A DNA stretch of 64,000 nt from positions 1-64,000 of the forward strand of contig CAVWFR010000011.1 of assembly GCA_963754305.1 (NCBI GenBank), given 5' to 3'. Position 1 is the stretch's first letter. Every line of letters begins with the position of its first letter. A model generated the notes under the pieces. The model did not search any database, had not been told where the DNA came from, and was given only the letters and a program-made list of their open reading frames with translations. Of the stretch, positions 40,486 through 49,113 are shown piece after piece. Both the position numbers and the translations under genes were made by a program. This DNA is from DATEDA01 sp963754305. GTDB taxonomy: Bacteria > Pseudomonadota > Gammaproteobacteria > Burkholderiales > SG8-39.

Positions 40486-41448
40486 GTGCCCCGACTTCTC
40501 GCGCTCGTCGTCGCCGCCCTCGTGACCCAAGCTGCTGCCTTCGACCTCCAGGGCCACCGCGGCGCCCGCGGCCTCGCGCCCGAGAACTCCCTGCCCGGGT
40601 TCGCACGCGCGCTGTCGCTCGGCGTAACCACCCTCGAGCTGGATGTGGGCGTCACCGCCGACAGCGTCGTCGTGGTGAGCCACGACCGCCGGCTCAACCC
40701 CGACGTCGTCCGCGGCCCCGACGGCCGCTGGCTGGCGGGACACACGCGCGCGATCCACGAGCTGACCTTCCACGAGCTGCAGCGCTACGACGTCGGACGC
40801 ATCCGTCCGGGCAGCGACTACTCGCGGCGGTTTCCCGACCAGCGCCGGATGGACGGCGTCCACATCCCGCGGCTGGAGGACGTGTTCGCGCTCGCGCGGA
40901 AGGCGCGGAACGACGAGATCCGGTTCAACATCGAGACCAAGCTCTCGCCGCTCGTGCCAGAGGAGACAGCCGATCACGAGGCGTTCGCACGCGCGCTGAT
41001 CAAGGCGGTGCGCGCCGGCGGCGTCGAGCGCCGGACGACGATCCAGTCCTTCGACTGGCGCACGCTCGCGGTCGTGCAGCGCGAGGCGCCCGAGATCGCG
41101 ACCGCCTATCTCACCGACGGCGAGAACGTGCGCGACGCGGGCGCCAAGGCGTCGCCCTGGACGAACGGCATCCGCTTCGCCGACCACGGCTCGGTGCCGA
41201 AGATGGTGAAGACCGCCGGCGGCGCGATCTGGTCGCCAAGCCACCGCGACCTCACCGACGCGCTCGTGAAGCAGGCGCGAAGCCTCGGCCTGGGCGTGCT
41301 GCCGTGGACGGTGAACGACGTCCCCGATATGGAGCGGCTCATCGGCTGGGGTGTCGACGGCATCATCACCGACTACCCCGATCGTCTCCGCGAGGTCATG
41401 GCGGCGAAGGGCCTGCCGCTGCCGAAGCCGACGCCGGTCGCGCCGTAG
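40486..41448 (+). CDS. Exported glycerophosphodiester phosphodiesterase
   Basis: 320-aa GDPD TIM-barrel protein with a short signal peptide (LLALVVAALVTQAAA). Catalytic landmarks are HRGARGLAPENSLPGF, LELDVGVTADSVVVVSHD and IRFNIETKLSPLV; the C-terminal GVLPWTVNDVPDMERLIGWGVDGIITDYPD is typical. It hydrolyses glycerophosphodiesters to glycerol-3-phosphate and an alcohol in the periplasm. GTG 40486 start. A diverged copy of its 3' portion survives at 42739-42822. Confidence 0.92.
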   Translation: MPRLLALVVAALVTQAAAFDLQGHRGARGLAPENSLPGFARALSLGVTTLELDVGVTADSVVVVSHDRRLNPDVVRGPDGRWLAGHTRAIHELTFHELQRYDVGRIRPGSDYSRRFPDQRRMDGVHIPRLEDVFALARKARNDEIRFNIETKLSPLVPEETADHEAFARALIKAVRAGGVERRTTIQSFDWRTLAVVQREAPEIATAYLTDGENVRDAGAKASPWTNGIRFADHGSVPKMVKTAGGAIWSPSHRDLTDALVKQARSLGLGVLPWTVNDVPDMERLIGWGVDGIITDYPDRLREVMAAKGLPLPKPTPVAP

Positions 41449-41650
41449 CCGGGAGGCGCCGCGCGGGCGGTCCGCGTCAAGCCGCCTGCGTCACGCGGCT
41501 CGTTCCAGAAAGGGCGACAGGACCGCGAGAAACTTCTCGAGGGCTTCGACCAGCACGAGTTCCCCCACCTCCTCGAGCAGCGCGAACTCGGCGACCGGAA
41601 TCCGCGCGTGTAGCAGGTTGCAACCAGCCCGGTGCGCGGGGTCGACCCGC

Positions 41651-42628
41651 TCAATCGGCGGTGATCTTCATCTCGCGGATGACGCGGGCCCACTTGGCGT
41701 TCTCCGCGTTGATGTGCTCCTGGAACGCCTCCGGAGTGCTCGCGACCACGACCAGGCCCTGGTCGGTCAGCCGCGTCTTCTGCACTTCGTCGTTCAGCGC
41801 CCGGACCACCTCGGCGTTCAGCTTGAGGATTACGTCGCGCGGCGTGCGCGCGGGCGCCACCAGCCCGAACCAGGGGATGACCTCGAACCCCGGGTAACCC
41901 TGCTCCGCGATCGTCGGCACGTCGGGAAGCAGCGGGTGGCGCTGCAGGCTGGAAATGCCGAGCGCCCTGACCTTGCCGCCCCGCACGTTGGCAAGCTGCG
42001 AGAACACGGTGTCGAACAGCACGTTGATCTGTCCGCCGAGGAGATCCTGCGACGCGGCGGCGGGACCCTTGTACGGGATGTGGACCATGTCGACGTTCGC
42101 CATCTGCGCGAGCATCGCCGCGCCGACGTGGCCGGACGATCCGGTGCCCTGCGAGCCGTAGTTGAGCTGACCGGGCCGCGCGCGCGCGAGCGCGACGAGC
42201 TCGCCGATGTCCTTCGCAGGCACCGAGGGGTGCGCCACCAGCAGATTCGCGGAGACGACCACCAGCGACACGGCGGTGAAGTCCCGCAGCGGGTCGTAGG
42301 GGAGCTTCGCGAAGAGGCCGGCGTTCATCGCCATGTTCTGGTGGTTGGCGAAGAACAGCGTATGCCCGTCGGGCGGCGCCTTGGCCGCCGCCTCGGCGGC
42401 GATGAACTGACTCGCGCCCGGGCGGTTCTCGGGCACCACCGGCTGGCCCCAGGCCTCCTGCATCTTCTGCGCGATCAGGCGCGCCATGCCGTCGGTCACG
42501 CCGCCCGGCGGGAGCGGGATGATGATCCGCATCGGCCGGCCGGGAAAACTCGCGGCGGTCTGCGCGGACACGGGCGGCGCCGCTGCGATCGCGGCGAGCA
42601 GGGCGATGATCGCGAGCATCCCACGCAT
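41651..42628 (-). CDS. Bug/TctC-family periplasmic solute receptor
   Basis: 325-aa receptor: signal MRGMLAIIALLAAIAAAPPVSAQ, then FPGRPMRIIIPLPPGGVTDG, NRPGASQFIAAEAAAKAPPD, MVHIPYKGPAAASQDLLGG and VPTIAEQGYPGFEVI. ATG 42628 is preceded by GGAGGAGAGG. An orphan receptor, convergent with the glycerophosphodiesterase gene. Its coding length of 978 nt equals that of two other receptors here. Confidence 0.92.
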   Translation of the reverse strand: MRGMLAIIALLAAIAAAPPVSAQTAASFPGRPMRIIIPLPPGGVTDGMARLIAQKMQEAWGQPVVPENRPGASQFIAAEAAAKAPPDGHTLFFANHQNMAMNAGLFAKLPYDPLRDFTAVSLVVVSANLLVAHPSVPAKDIGELVALARARPGQLNYGSQGTGSSGHVGAAMLAQMANVDMVHIPYKGPAAASQDLLGGQINVLFDTVFSQLANVRGGKVRALGISSLQRHPLLPDVPTIAEQGYPGFEVIPWFGLVAPARTPRDVILKLNAEVVRALNDEVQKTRLTDQGLVVVASTPEAFQEHINAENAKWARVIREMKITAD

Positions 42629-43049
42629 GACCTCTCCTCCGGGTGGACGGGCGGTGCGTCGTCGGCGGGCCGCTCCAGGCAAGGATGCTAACTGCGAAGT
42701 GCGGCGGGGAGAATGGGCTGACGCTCGCGAGGTCCCGCGTGAAGGAGGCGCGAAACCTGGACCGGGGCGTGCTGCCTTGGACGGTGAACGAGGTTCGGCT
42801 GCGCGCGAGTCGGCCGAACTAGCTCCGCCGGACCAGCCTCAATGTCCCACGATCGGTAAGCCGCGCGTACGCCGCATGCGGCTAGCCTCGCTCGCATCGT
42901 TCTCGAGCGGCGGTGCCCGATGAAATTCCTGGCCATGCTGATCGCGGCGGCAGCGATCTGGCATGCCGTACTCGCGCGCCTTTGAGCGCGCCACCCGCGC
43001 ATTTTCTTGGCAGTATTCGCTCCTTCGGTCCGGACGACGGGAGGGAGCG
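42629..43049. other. Largely non-coding 421-bp stretch with a gene remnant
   Basis: Contains the glycerophosphodiesterase fragment (42739-42822) and a 21-aa hydrophobic reading frame at 42920-42985 (KFLAMLIAAAAIWHAVLARL) without a strong ribosome site. Presumably also the promoters of the receptor and the lipoprotein gene. Confidence 0.6.
42739..42822 (+). pseudogene. Fragment duplicated from the glycerophosphodiesterase gene
   Basis: Reads VKEARNLDRGVLPWTVNEV, against VKQARSLGLGVLPWTVNDV in the intact gene at 41266-41321; nucleotide identity is high over about 55 nt and then collapses, ending at a TAG. A remnant of a duplicated or displaced copy on the far side of the Bug receptor gene. Confidence 0.7.
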
Positions 43050-43493
43050 ATGCAGGGCGGAAGACTTCTCGCGATTTGCGCGTTCGCGCTGGCCGCCGGC
43101 TGCGGCGCACCCGTCGGCACCGACTACACGCGCATGAGCGCGTCGCTCCCGGCGATGAAGCCGGGGACGGGACGGCTCTTCTTCTACACGCCCCAGGTGA
43201 CCTGGGGCGGAAACAATCAGCCCGTCGTCAAGCTCGACGGCGCCGTCGTCGGCTTCGCGGTCCCGGGCGGATTCTTCTATCAGGACCGTCCCGCGGGGCG
43301 CTACGAGGCGACCGGCGCGACGGCGGACGATGGCAGACTCGCCGTGACGCTCGGGCCGGGCGAGGCGAAGTACGTGCGGGTGAAGACGCCCTCCGGCTTC
43401 AACGTCAATCGGCTCGAGTTCCTCCTCGTACCCGAGCCTGAAGGGAAGGCCGACATGGCCGGGCTGGTCTACTCGGCGGTCGTCGCACCCTAG
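43050..43493 (+). CDS. DUF2846-type lipoprotein
   Basis: 147-aa predicted lipoprotein: MQGGRLLAICAFALAAGC with lipobox LAAGC, then a beta-rich domain (GRLFFYTPQVTWGGNNQPVVKLDG, GGFFYQDRPAGRYEATGA, AKYVRVKTPSG) that resembles DUF2846. GGGAGGGAGCG precedes ATG 43050. Function unknown; an envelope location is inferred. Confidence 0.8.
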   Translation: MQGGRLLAICAFALAAGCGAPVGTDYTRMSASLPAMKPGTGRLFFYTPQVTWGGNNQPVVKLDGAVVGFAVPGGFFYQDRPAGRYEATGATADDGRLAVTLGPGEAKYVRVKTPSGFNVNRLEFLLVPEPEGKADMAGLVYSAVVAP

Positions 43494-43609
43494 TGGTGTG
43501 GATGCGAGGGCGCACACCCCCCGTGCATTCCCCAAGCGACCCGCCGCTCACGGCGGCGAGTTCCTTGCTGGCGCCCGTCCGGGGTGCCGCGGGAGTACGC
43601 TAAGGCGTC

Positions 43610-44498
43610 ATGTTTCGGGCGATCCGGCGCGCGGGTGTCGCACTGGCTGCAACGGCGGTCGTCCTTTACGCGGCCGGGGCGGCGATCGTGTGGCGGCACC
43701 CGGAGCGGTTCGTCCAGTTCCCCGAGGCCGAGACCCCGCGCACGCCGGCGATGGCCGGCGTGCGCTTACGTAGACGTGTGGCTGCGCGCCGGGCCGCGCC
43801 GCGAGCGGGTTCACGGCTGGTGGCTGCCGAACGAACGCGGCGCGCCGGCGGTGCTGCTCCTGCACGGCACCGGACGGACGATGGCCGGCATGGTGCACGT
43901 CGCGGCGGCGCTGCACGAGGCCGGCGCCGCGGTACTCATGATCGACTATCGCGGCCTCGGCCGGAGCGACCGCGCGGCGCTGACCGAGGCGACGATGGTC
44001 GAGGATGCGGAAGCCGGGTGGCACGAGCTGCGCTGGCACCAGAGCGACCCGGCGCGGCGGCTGGTCTACGGCCACTCGCTCGGCGGGGCGATCGCGCTCG
44101 AGCTCGCGACGCGCTTCACGGACGTGAACGGCGTCGTCGTCGAGGCGGCGCCGACCTCGATCGTCGCGCTGCTGCGCGCCTCGCGGCTGGCCCGCTTCTA
44201 TCCGGTCGAGCCGATGCTCGCCGGGCGGTTCGACGCGGCCGCGAAGGTGCCGCGGCTGGGCGTGCCGCTGCTCGTGATCCACGGCAATCGCGACGCGATC
44301 GTGCCCGCGACGATGGGCATCGAGCTGTATTTGCGCGCGACCGGGAGAAAGCGGCTGCTCCTCGTCGAGGCGGCCTCGCACAGCGACGCGGCCATCGTCG
44401 GCGGGTCGTCCTACGCCGCCGCGCTCGAGCGGATGCTGCCGCCGCTCCGCGAGCCGGCGCTCGCCGCGGTCACGCCGCGTGCGGCGCCCAGCCTATAG
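43610..44498 (+). pseudogene. Membrane-anchored alpha/beta hydrolase, frameshifted
   Basis: The N-terminal part from ATG 43610 has a membrane anchor (VALAATAVVLYAAGAAIVW) and HPERFVQFPEAE. At about 43765-43768 the frame changes: CGCTTACGTAGAC should be CGCTACGTAGAC to join AGVR to YVDVWLRAG. The continuation holds AVLLLHGTGRTMAG (oxyanion loop), YGHSLGGAIALE (nucleophile Ser), VIHGNRDAIVP (Asp) and ASHSDAAIVGG (His). Total 889 nt, i.e. one base too many. Either a sequencing error or a damaged gene. The 3' end overlaps the convergent amidase by 29 nt. Confidence 0.82.
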
Positions 44499-45879
44499 GA
44501 CGGTCGCGCTCGACGAACTTCGCGCAAGCGAGGATCTGCGGCTCGGCGAAGCGCGGGCCGATGATCTGAAGACCGACGGGAAGCCCGCGGGCGAGGCCAG
44601 CGGGCACGCTCGCGGCCGGCAGCGCCGCGAGCGAAACAAGAAACGTCTGCGCGACCCAGTCGATGTAGCTCTCGAGCTTGCGCCCCGCGATCTCTGCGGG
44701 GTAGTTCTGTTCCACCGGGAACGGAAGCACCGCGCAGGTCGGCGTGAGCACGAGGTCGAAGCGCTCGAAGAGCTCGCGCCAGCGATGCCAGATCTCGGCG
44801 CGCTTGTGCTCGGCGCGCGCGATGTCGTCGATCTTCACCTCGAGCCCGAGGCGGATGTTCCCGGCGAGGTTCGGGTCGAGGACATCGAGCTTCGCGAGGC
44901 GCGCGAGATGATTCCCGACCATCGCCTCGCCGCGGAGCGCGATGAAAGCGTCGCGCCCGTCGGCGAAGTCGGCCGCGATGTCCTCGACTGCCGCGCCGTG
45001 ACGCTCGAGCTCGCGCGCCGCCTCGCGGCATACGAGCGCGACCTCGCGATCGATGCCGGTGCGTCCGAGATCGGGCGCGTAGCCGATGCGGACGCCGCGC
45101 AGGTCCCCGACCCGCTCGACGATCGCCGCCGCGCTCGTCCACGGCGGGGGCACCGATAACGGCGATACCCTGGCGAGCCCGGTCATCGCGTCCAGCATCA
45201 GTGCGCAATCGAGCGCGTCGCGCGCCATCGGCCCGGCGACGCTCTGGTCGTGCCATGGCAGCGTGGCGGGATGGCGCGCCACCAGCCCGGCGGTCGTCCG
45301 CAGGCCGACCACGCCGCAAAACGACGCCGGCGTGCGCAGGCTGCCGCCGAAATCCGACCCCTCGGCGAGCGGCATCATCGCCGCGGCAAGTGCCGCCGCG
45401 CCGCCACCGGTAGAACCGCTGGCCGACAGTGCGAGATCCCACGGGTTGCGCGTCGCGCCGAATACCTTGTTGCGAGTGTTACCGCCCGCGGCAAACTCCG
45501 GCGTGTTGGTCTTGCCGATAACGATGCAGCCGGCACGCTTCAGCCGCGTGACGACCTCGGCATCGGCCGCCGGGACGTGATCGGCATAGAGCGTGGAGCC
45601 CCAGGTCGTCCGGATCCCCGCCGTGGGCGTGATGTCCTTGATCCCCACTGGCACGCCGTGCAGGGGCGGCAGCGCATCGCCGCGCATGACCGCGGCCTCG
45701 GCGGCGCGCGCCGCCTTGCGCGCCGCCTCCGCGGCGACGGTGACGACCGCGTTCACCGCCGGATTCGCGCGCTCGATGGCGGCGAGATGCGCCTCGAGCA
45801 CCTCGAGCGGGCTGGCGCGCTTCTCGCGCACGAGGCGCGCGAGCTCGCGCGCCGGCAGCCGGTGCAGCGGCTCGCTCAT
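44470..45879 (-). CDS. Amidase-signature family hydrolase
   Basis: 469-aa amidase-signature enzyme. The catalytic triad is Lys81 (GVPVGIKDITPT), Ser156 (SASGSTGGGAAA) and Ser180 (GSDFGGSLRTPASFCG). The family hydrolyses linear amides, including allophanate, ureidomalonate and biuret-type compounds. ATG 45879 overlaps the stop of a short repeat-derived reading frame (ATGA), itself overlapping the DUF1116 stop, so all are probably co-transcribed with fdrA and DUF1116. With a barbiturase-type enzyme about 8 kb away, a ureide-amide substrate is an attractive inference. Confidence 0.9.
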   Translation of the reverse strand: MSEPLHRLPARELARLVREKRASPLEVLEAHLAAIERANPAVNAVVTVAAEAARKAARAAEAAVMRGDALPPLHGVPVGIKDITPTAGIRTTWGSTLYADHVPAADAEVVTRLKRAGCIVIGKTNTPEFAAGGNTRNKVFGATRNPWDLALSASGSTGGGAAALAAAMMPLAEGSDFGGSLRTPASFCGVVGLRTTAGLVARHPATLPWHDQSVAGPMARDALDCALMLDAMTGLARVSPLSVPPPWTSAAAIVERVGDLRGVRIGYAPDLGRTGIDREVALVCREAARELERHGAAVEDIAADFADGRDAFIALRGEAMVGNHLARLAKLDVLDPNLAGNIRLGLEVKIDDIARAEHKRAEIWHRWRELFERFDLVLTPTCAVLPFPVEQNYPAEIAGRKLESYIDWVAQTFLVSLAALPAASVPAGLARGLPVGLQIIGPRFAEPQILACAKFVERDRPIGWAPHAA

Positions 45880-46058
45880 CGGACTGCCCTCGCGCCCCGC
45901 GCTCGGGATTCGCCCTTGGGGCGGCCCGGCGGGCTCGTTGGAGTACCTGCGTGCTGCGCACTCCGGTATGAGCCCTTCGGGCGGCCGTGCGGGCTCGTTG
46001 GAGTACCTGCGTGCTGCGCACTCCGGTATGAGCCCTTCGGGCGGCCGTGCGGGCTCAT
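45876..46058 (-). CDS. Repeat-derived 60-aa leader reading frame between DUF1116 and amidase genes
   Basis: Starts at ATG 46058, overlapping the DUF1116 stop, and ends with TGA overlapping the amidase ATG. It consists of two exact 20-aa repeats (SPHGRPKGSYRSAQHAGTPT) and a degenerate third. It is unlikely to be a functional protein by itself; it keeps the chain of ATGA overlaps unbroken and so may preserve translational coupling. Confidence 0.45.
   Translation of the reverse strand: MSPHGRPKGSYRSAQHAGTPTSPHGRPKGSYRSAQHAGTPTSPPGRPKGESRARGARAVR
45904..46058 (-). repeat. Tandem 60-bp coding repeat (2.5 units)
   Basis: Units 45931-45990 and 45991-46050 are identical; a diverged partial unit lies at 45904-45936. 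Each contains the inverted repeat ATGAGCCC/GGGCTCAT or its ACGAGCCC variant. The same unit occurs once at 17996-18058. Contiguous units without unique spacers rule out CRISPR. Confidence 0.9.
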
Positions 46059-47461
46059 GCTTCGCGCGCCGCCGCGAGCGCGGCCAGAGCCTGCGTGAAG
46101 CACGGCATCGGCGCATGCGTGATGCCGGCGCCGATCTGGCCGACGCCGGCGTCCCTGTGGGCGATGCCGGTGTTGATCACCGGGCGGATGCCGGTGTCGA
46201 CGACCTTGCGCACATCGATGCCCGCCGGCGTGCCGGCAAAGTTCAAGGTCGGCAGCGTGAACGCGCTGTTGCGGCCGATCGTGATGTTCAGCATGTCCAG
46301 CGTGTTGGCCATCGCCGTCGCGGACGTGCCGCCGATGAACTGCACGATCGCCGGCGCCGCCGCCATCGCGAAGCCGCCGATGCCCGCGGTCTCCGTGATC
46401 GCGCTGTCGCCGATGTCGGACCCGGCATCGGCGCTGCTGTAGCCGGGGAAGAAGAGCCCGTCGGCGACGAGCGCCGGCGCGGTGAACCACCGCTCGCCGG
46501 TGCCGCTCACGCGGATGCCGAACTCGGTGCCGTTGCGCGCCATCACCGTGACCATGCTCGACCCTGGCACGCCGTGCGCGGCGTCGAGCATGGCCTTGCA
46601 CGCGGCCATCGCGATGTTGAGAAAGAAGAAGTCGTTGCCGTTCACGAACTCGATCGCGGCAGCGGCGTCCGGCAGGCTCACCTCGGCCTTCAGGATCCCG
46701 GCGACGAGGCGCTTCACGAAGAGGCTCGAGGCGGCGACGTTGCGATTGTGCATCTCGTCGCCCATGTGCAGCGCGCGCGCCATGAGCGGCTTCAGCTCGA
46801 TCGGACCGCCCGCGGAGAGCCCGCGCTCGAGCACGCTCGCGAGCGTGGCACCCATCCACCGCAGGCGCTCGAGGACGTCGGGGCTGTTGGCGCCGTAGCG
46901 CAGCACCTTGCCCAAGCCTTCGTTCAGGTTGCTGAACGAGCGGTTGCCGTGCGTGCGGTTCCGGATCATCCACACCGGCATCGACGGGCTGATGATCCCC
47001 GCCATCGGTCCGACCGCGCTGTGATGGTGGCAAGGGTCGAACGCGATCTCGCCGCGCTCGGCCATCGTGCGCGCGGCGTCCGCGTTCTTTGCCCAGCCTT
47101 CCAGGAGGCACCCGCCGATGACCGCGCCGCGCATCGCGCCGCCCATGCGCTCCCACGCGATCGGCGGGCCCGAATGCAGAAGCATCCGCTCGCCCATTGC
47201 CGGCACGACCTCGCGGGCGACACCGATGCCCTCGAGCACCGGCTCCGCGGCAGCATAGGCATCGAACGCCCGCTTGTTGGCAGAGTCGACACCCGGGTCG
47301 GCGACGAGCCGCCCGAGCGCACGGGCGAGTGCGGGATCTCCGGCGGGAGGCGTCCACTCGACGCGCGCCACCGGCGCACCCGCCTCGGCGATCGCGTCCG
47401 CGAACGCGGCGAGGCCGACGTTGACCGCCGATAGCGGTTTCCCGAACAGCGCCGTCATCAC
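46055..47461 (-). CDS. DUF1116 protein (AllG/YlbE-like)
   Basis: 468-aa DUF1116 protein: PLSAVNVGLAAFADAIAEAG at the N terminus, FDPCHHHSAVGPMAGIISPS, NRTHGNRSFSNLNEGLGKVLR and GSDIGDSAITETAGIGGFAMA. In enteric bacteria the DUF1116 protein works with FdrA and a third subunit as oxamate carbamoyltransferase, converting oxalurate to oxamate plus carbamoyl phosphate. No DUF2877 third-subunit gene is seen here. The start overlaps the fdrA stop (ATGA), so the two are coupled. A carbamoyl-transfer role on a related ureide is inferred. Confidence 0.88.
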   Translation of the reverse strand: MMTALFGKPLSAVNVGLAAFADAIAEAGAPVARVEWTPPAGDPALARALGRLVADPGVDSANKRAFDAYAAAEPVLEGIGVAREVVPAMGERMLLHSGPPIAWERMGGAMRGAVIGGCLLEGWAKNADAARTMAERGEIAFDPCHHHSAVGPMAGIISPSMPVWMIRNRTHGNRSFSNLNEGLGKVLRYGANSPDVLERLRWMGATLASVLERGLSAGGPIELKPLMARALHMGDEMHNRNVAASSLFVKRLVAGILKAEVSLPDAAAAIEFVNGNDFFFLNIAMAACKAMLDAAHGVPGSSMVTVMARNGTEFGIRVSGTGERWFTAPALVADGLFFPGYSSADAGSDIGDSAITETAGIGGFAMAAAPAIVQFIGGTSATAMANTLDMLNITIGRNSAFTLPTLNFAGTPAGIDVRKVVDTGIRPVINTGIAHRDAGVGQIGAGITHAPMPCFTQALAALAAAREA

Positions 47462-49101
47462 TTATGCCCCCCTATCACGGGCGGACGCGAGCGAATGCGT
47501 GCGGCGGGGGTTCTCGGCCGCACCCCCGCGTCCGCAGCGCGCCCCACCCTCTTCGTCCGCATCGCCTGCCGCCGCGCGATCGCAGCGGCGATCCGCACCG
47601 CCGCCGCATTGCTCGCCCCCAGCACGACCCCCGCCTTTCGCAGCGCCGCTTCCTGCCGGGCGAGACCCTGCGGATCCGCGTCGGTGCCGCAAACCGAGCC
47701 GACGAATGCGATCCGGCGCTTTCCCTTCGCTGCCGCGGCGCGCGCGGCCTCGATGGCGGGGATCATCTCGGCCGCCGGATCCGGATGGCTGCCGAGCCCG
47801 AGCACGACGTCGACCAGGAGCACGGCGACCTCGGGATCGCCCGCCTCGCGCACCAACCGTTCGTTTCGCAACCGATGGTCGATCATCGGGTGCGGCCGGC
47901 CGCGGGTGAAGACGTCGTCGCCGAGATCGATCACGCTGTGGCCGCGGCTCCGCCACGGATCGTCCAGCTCGTCCTCGTCGCGGACCGGCGCATTCGACCA
48001 GACCTGGCCCAGCGCTTCGCCGAGGAGGAGCGATGCTTCGTAGCAGAACGTGCCGCCGCTGAAGAGTCCGCGGACGAATCGCTGCCCGGGCGCGAGCCGC
48101 GGCGTCGCGCTCGCGTTCGACCGCGGCGTCCGCGCCGACGGTGTTCTGCCGCCGGCGAGCGCGACCGCGGCGCGGGCCGCGTCCTCGAGCGTGCGCACGG
48201 GATGCAGGTTGCGCCCGCTCGCCGCGCTGGGATCCGCGCCGATGAAGCAGACCACCACCGGTTTCTTCGCCTTCGCCGCCGCCGCCAGTACCGTCTTGGC
48301 GACCGCCGGCGCCGGCGGCTTCGAGATCAGCACGATCACCTTCGTGTCGCGGTCCGCGGCGAGCAGAGCGAGGGCGGCGCGCATCGTCGCCCCGCCCACC
48401 GCTGCCTTCAGATCGCGTCCGCCGGTGCCGATCGCCTGCGACACGCCCGCGCCCAGCCGGTCGACGAGCGCGGTCACCTGCTGCAGGCCGGTGCCGGAGG
48501 CGGCGATGCAACCGATCGGGCCGCGCCGCACCTTGTTGGCAAACCCGAGCGGGACGCCGTCGACGATCGCGGTGCCGCAGTCGGGCCCCATCACCAGCAA
48601 GCGGCGCTCCGCGGCGCGCGTCTTCAGCGCGACCTCGTCGGCGAGCGCCACGTTGTCGCTGAAGAGCATGACGTTGAGCCCGAGGGCGAGTGCCTTTTCC
48701 GCTTCCGCGGCAGCGTACTCGCCGGGGACCGAGATGAGCGCCAGGTTCGCCAGCGCGGCTTCGCCGACCGCCATGGCGATCGAGCGCGGCGGCATCGCCG
48801 GTGACGCGCCGTCGGCGGCTCTGGCCGGCGCCGCGCGCCGCAACGACGCCTCGACGCGGGCGATGGCGGTGTTGGCGGCGCTCTCCGTTCGCGCGCGCAC
48901 GACGACGAGGAGATCGCTCGGCCGCGGCGCGACACCGGCCTCCGCCAGTCCGACCTCCGCCAGCAATGCGAGGTTGCCCGCGGTCGCCATGATCGCCGAT
49001 GCTTCCTCGACACCGGCGATGCCCTTGAGCGAAGCGGAAAGCTGCATCAGCGAGACCGAGTCGCGGTAGGTGTTGGGGACGATCCGGCTGAAGACGGGCA
49101 T
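47458..49101 (-). CDS. fdrA: FdrA-family protein (acyl-CoA synthetase-like carbamoyltransferase subunit)
   Basis: 547-aa protein with two succinyl-CoA-synthetase-like domains: VFSRIVPNTYRDSVSLMQLS, MGPDCGTAIVDGVPLGFANKV, CIAASGTGLQQVTALVDRLG, then GGTFCYEASLLLGEALG and VLLVDVVLGLGSHPDPAAE. FdrA is the AllF-like subunit of oxamate carbamoyltransferase. The last about 40 residues are basic and low-complexity. It heads the fdrA-DUF1116-repeat-amidase run; the ABC transporter ATPase gene ends 12 nt upstream, so transporter and enzymes may form one long operon from 51664. Confidence 0.88.
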   Translation of the reverse strand: MPVFSRIVPNTYRDSVSLMQLSASLKGIAGVEEASAIMATAGNLALLAEVGLAEAGVAPRPSDLLVVVRARTESAANTAIARVEASLRRAAPARAADGASPAMPPRSIAMAVGEAALANLALISVPGEYAAAEAEKALALGLNVMLFSDNVALADEVALKTRAAERRLLVMGPDCGTAIVDGVPLGFANKVRRGPIGCIAASGTGLQQVTALVDRLGAGVSQAIGTGGRDLKAAVGGATMRAALALLAADRDTKVIVLISKPPAPAVAKTVLAAAAKAKKPVVVCFIGADPSAASGRNLHPVRTLEDAARAAVALAGGRTPSARTPRSNASATPRLAPGQRFVRGLFSGGTFCYEASLLLGEALGQVWSNAPVRDEDELDDPWRSRGHSVIDLGDDVFTRGRPHPMIDHRLRNERLVREAGDPEVAVLLVDVVLGLGSHPDPAAEMIPAIEAARAAAAKGKRRIAFVGSVCGTDADPQGLARQEAALRKAGVVLGASNAAAVRIAAAIARRQAMRTKRVGRAADAGVRPRTPAARIRSRPPVIGGHK

Positions 49102-49113
49102 GCGGGTCAGCCG

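Noticed and set aside
41491..41662. Minus-strand coding-like stretch (EFALLEEVGELVLVEALEKFL)
   Set aside because: Reads like a helical protein end after the Bug receptor, but there is no usable start codon or ribosome site; possible remnant only.
45904..46058. CRISPR array
   Set aside because: Repeats are contiguous 60-bp units with no unique spacers, and they read through as codons.
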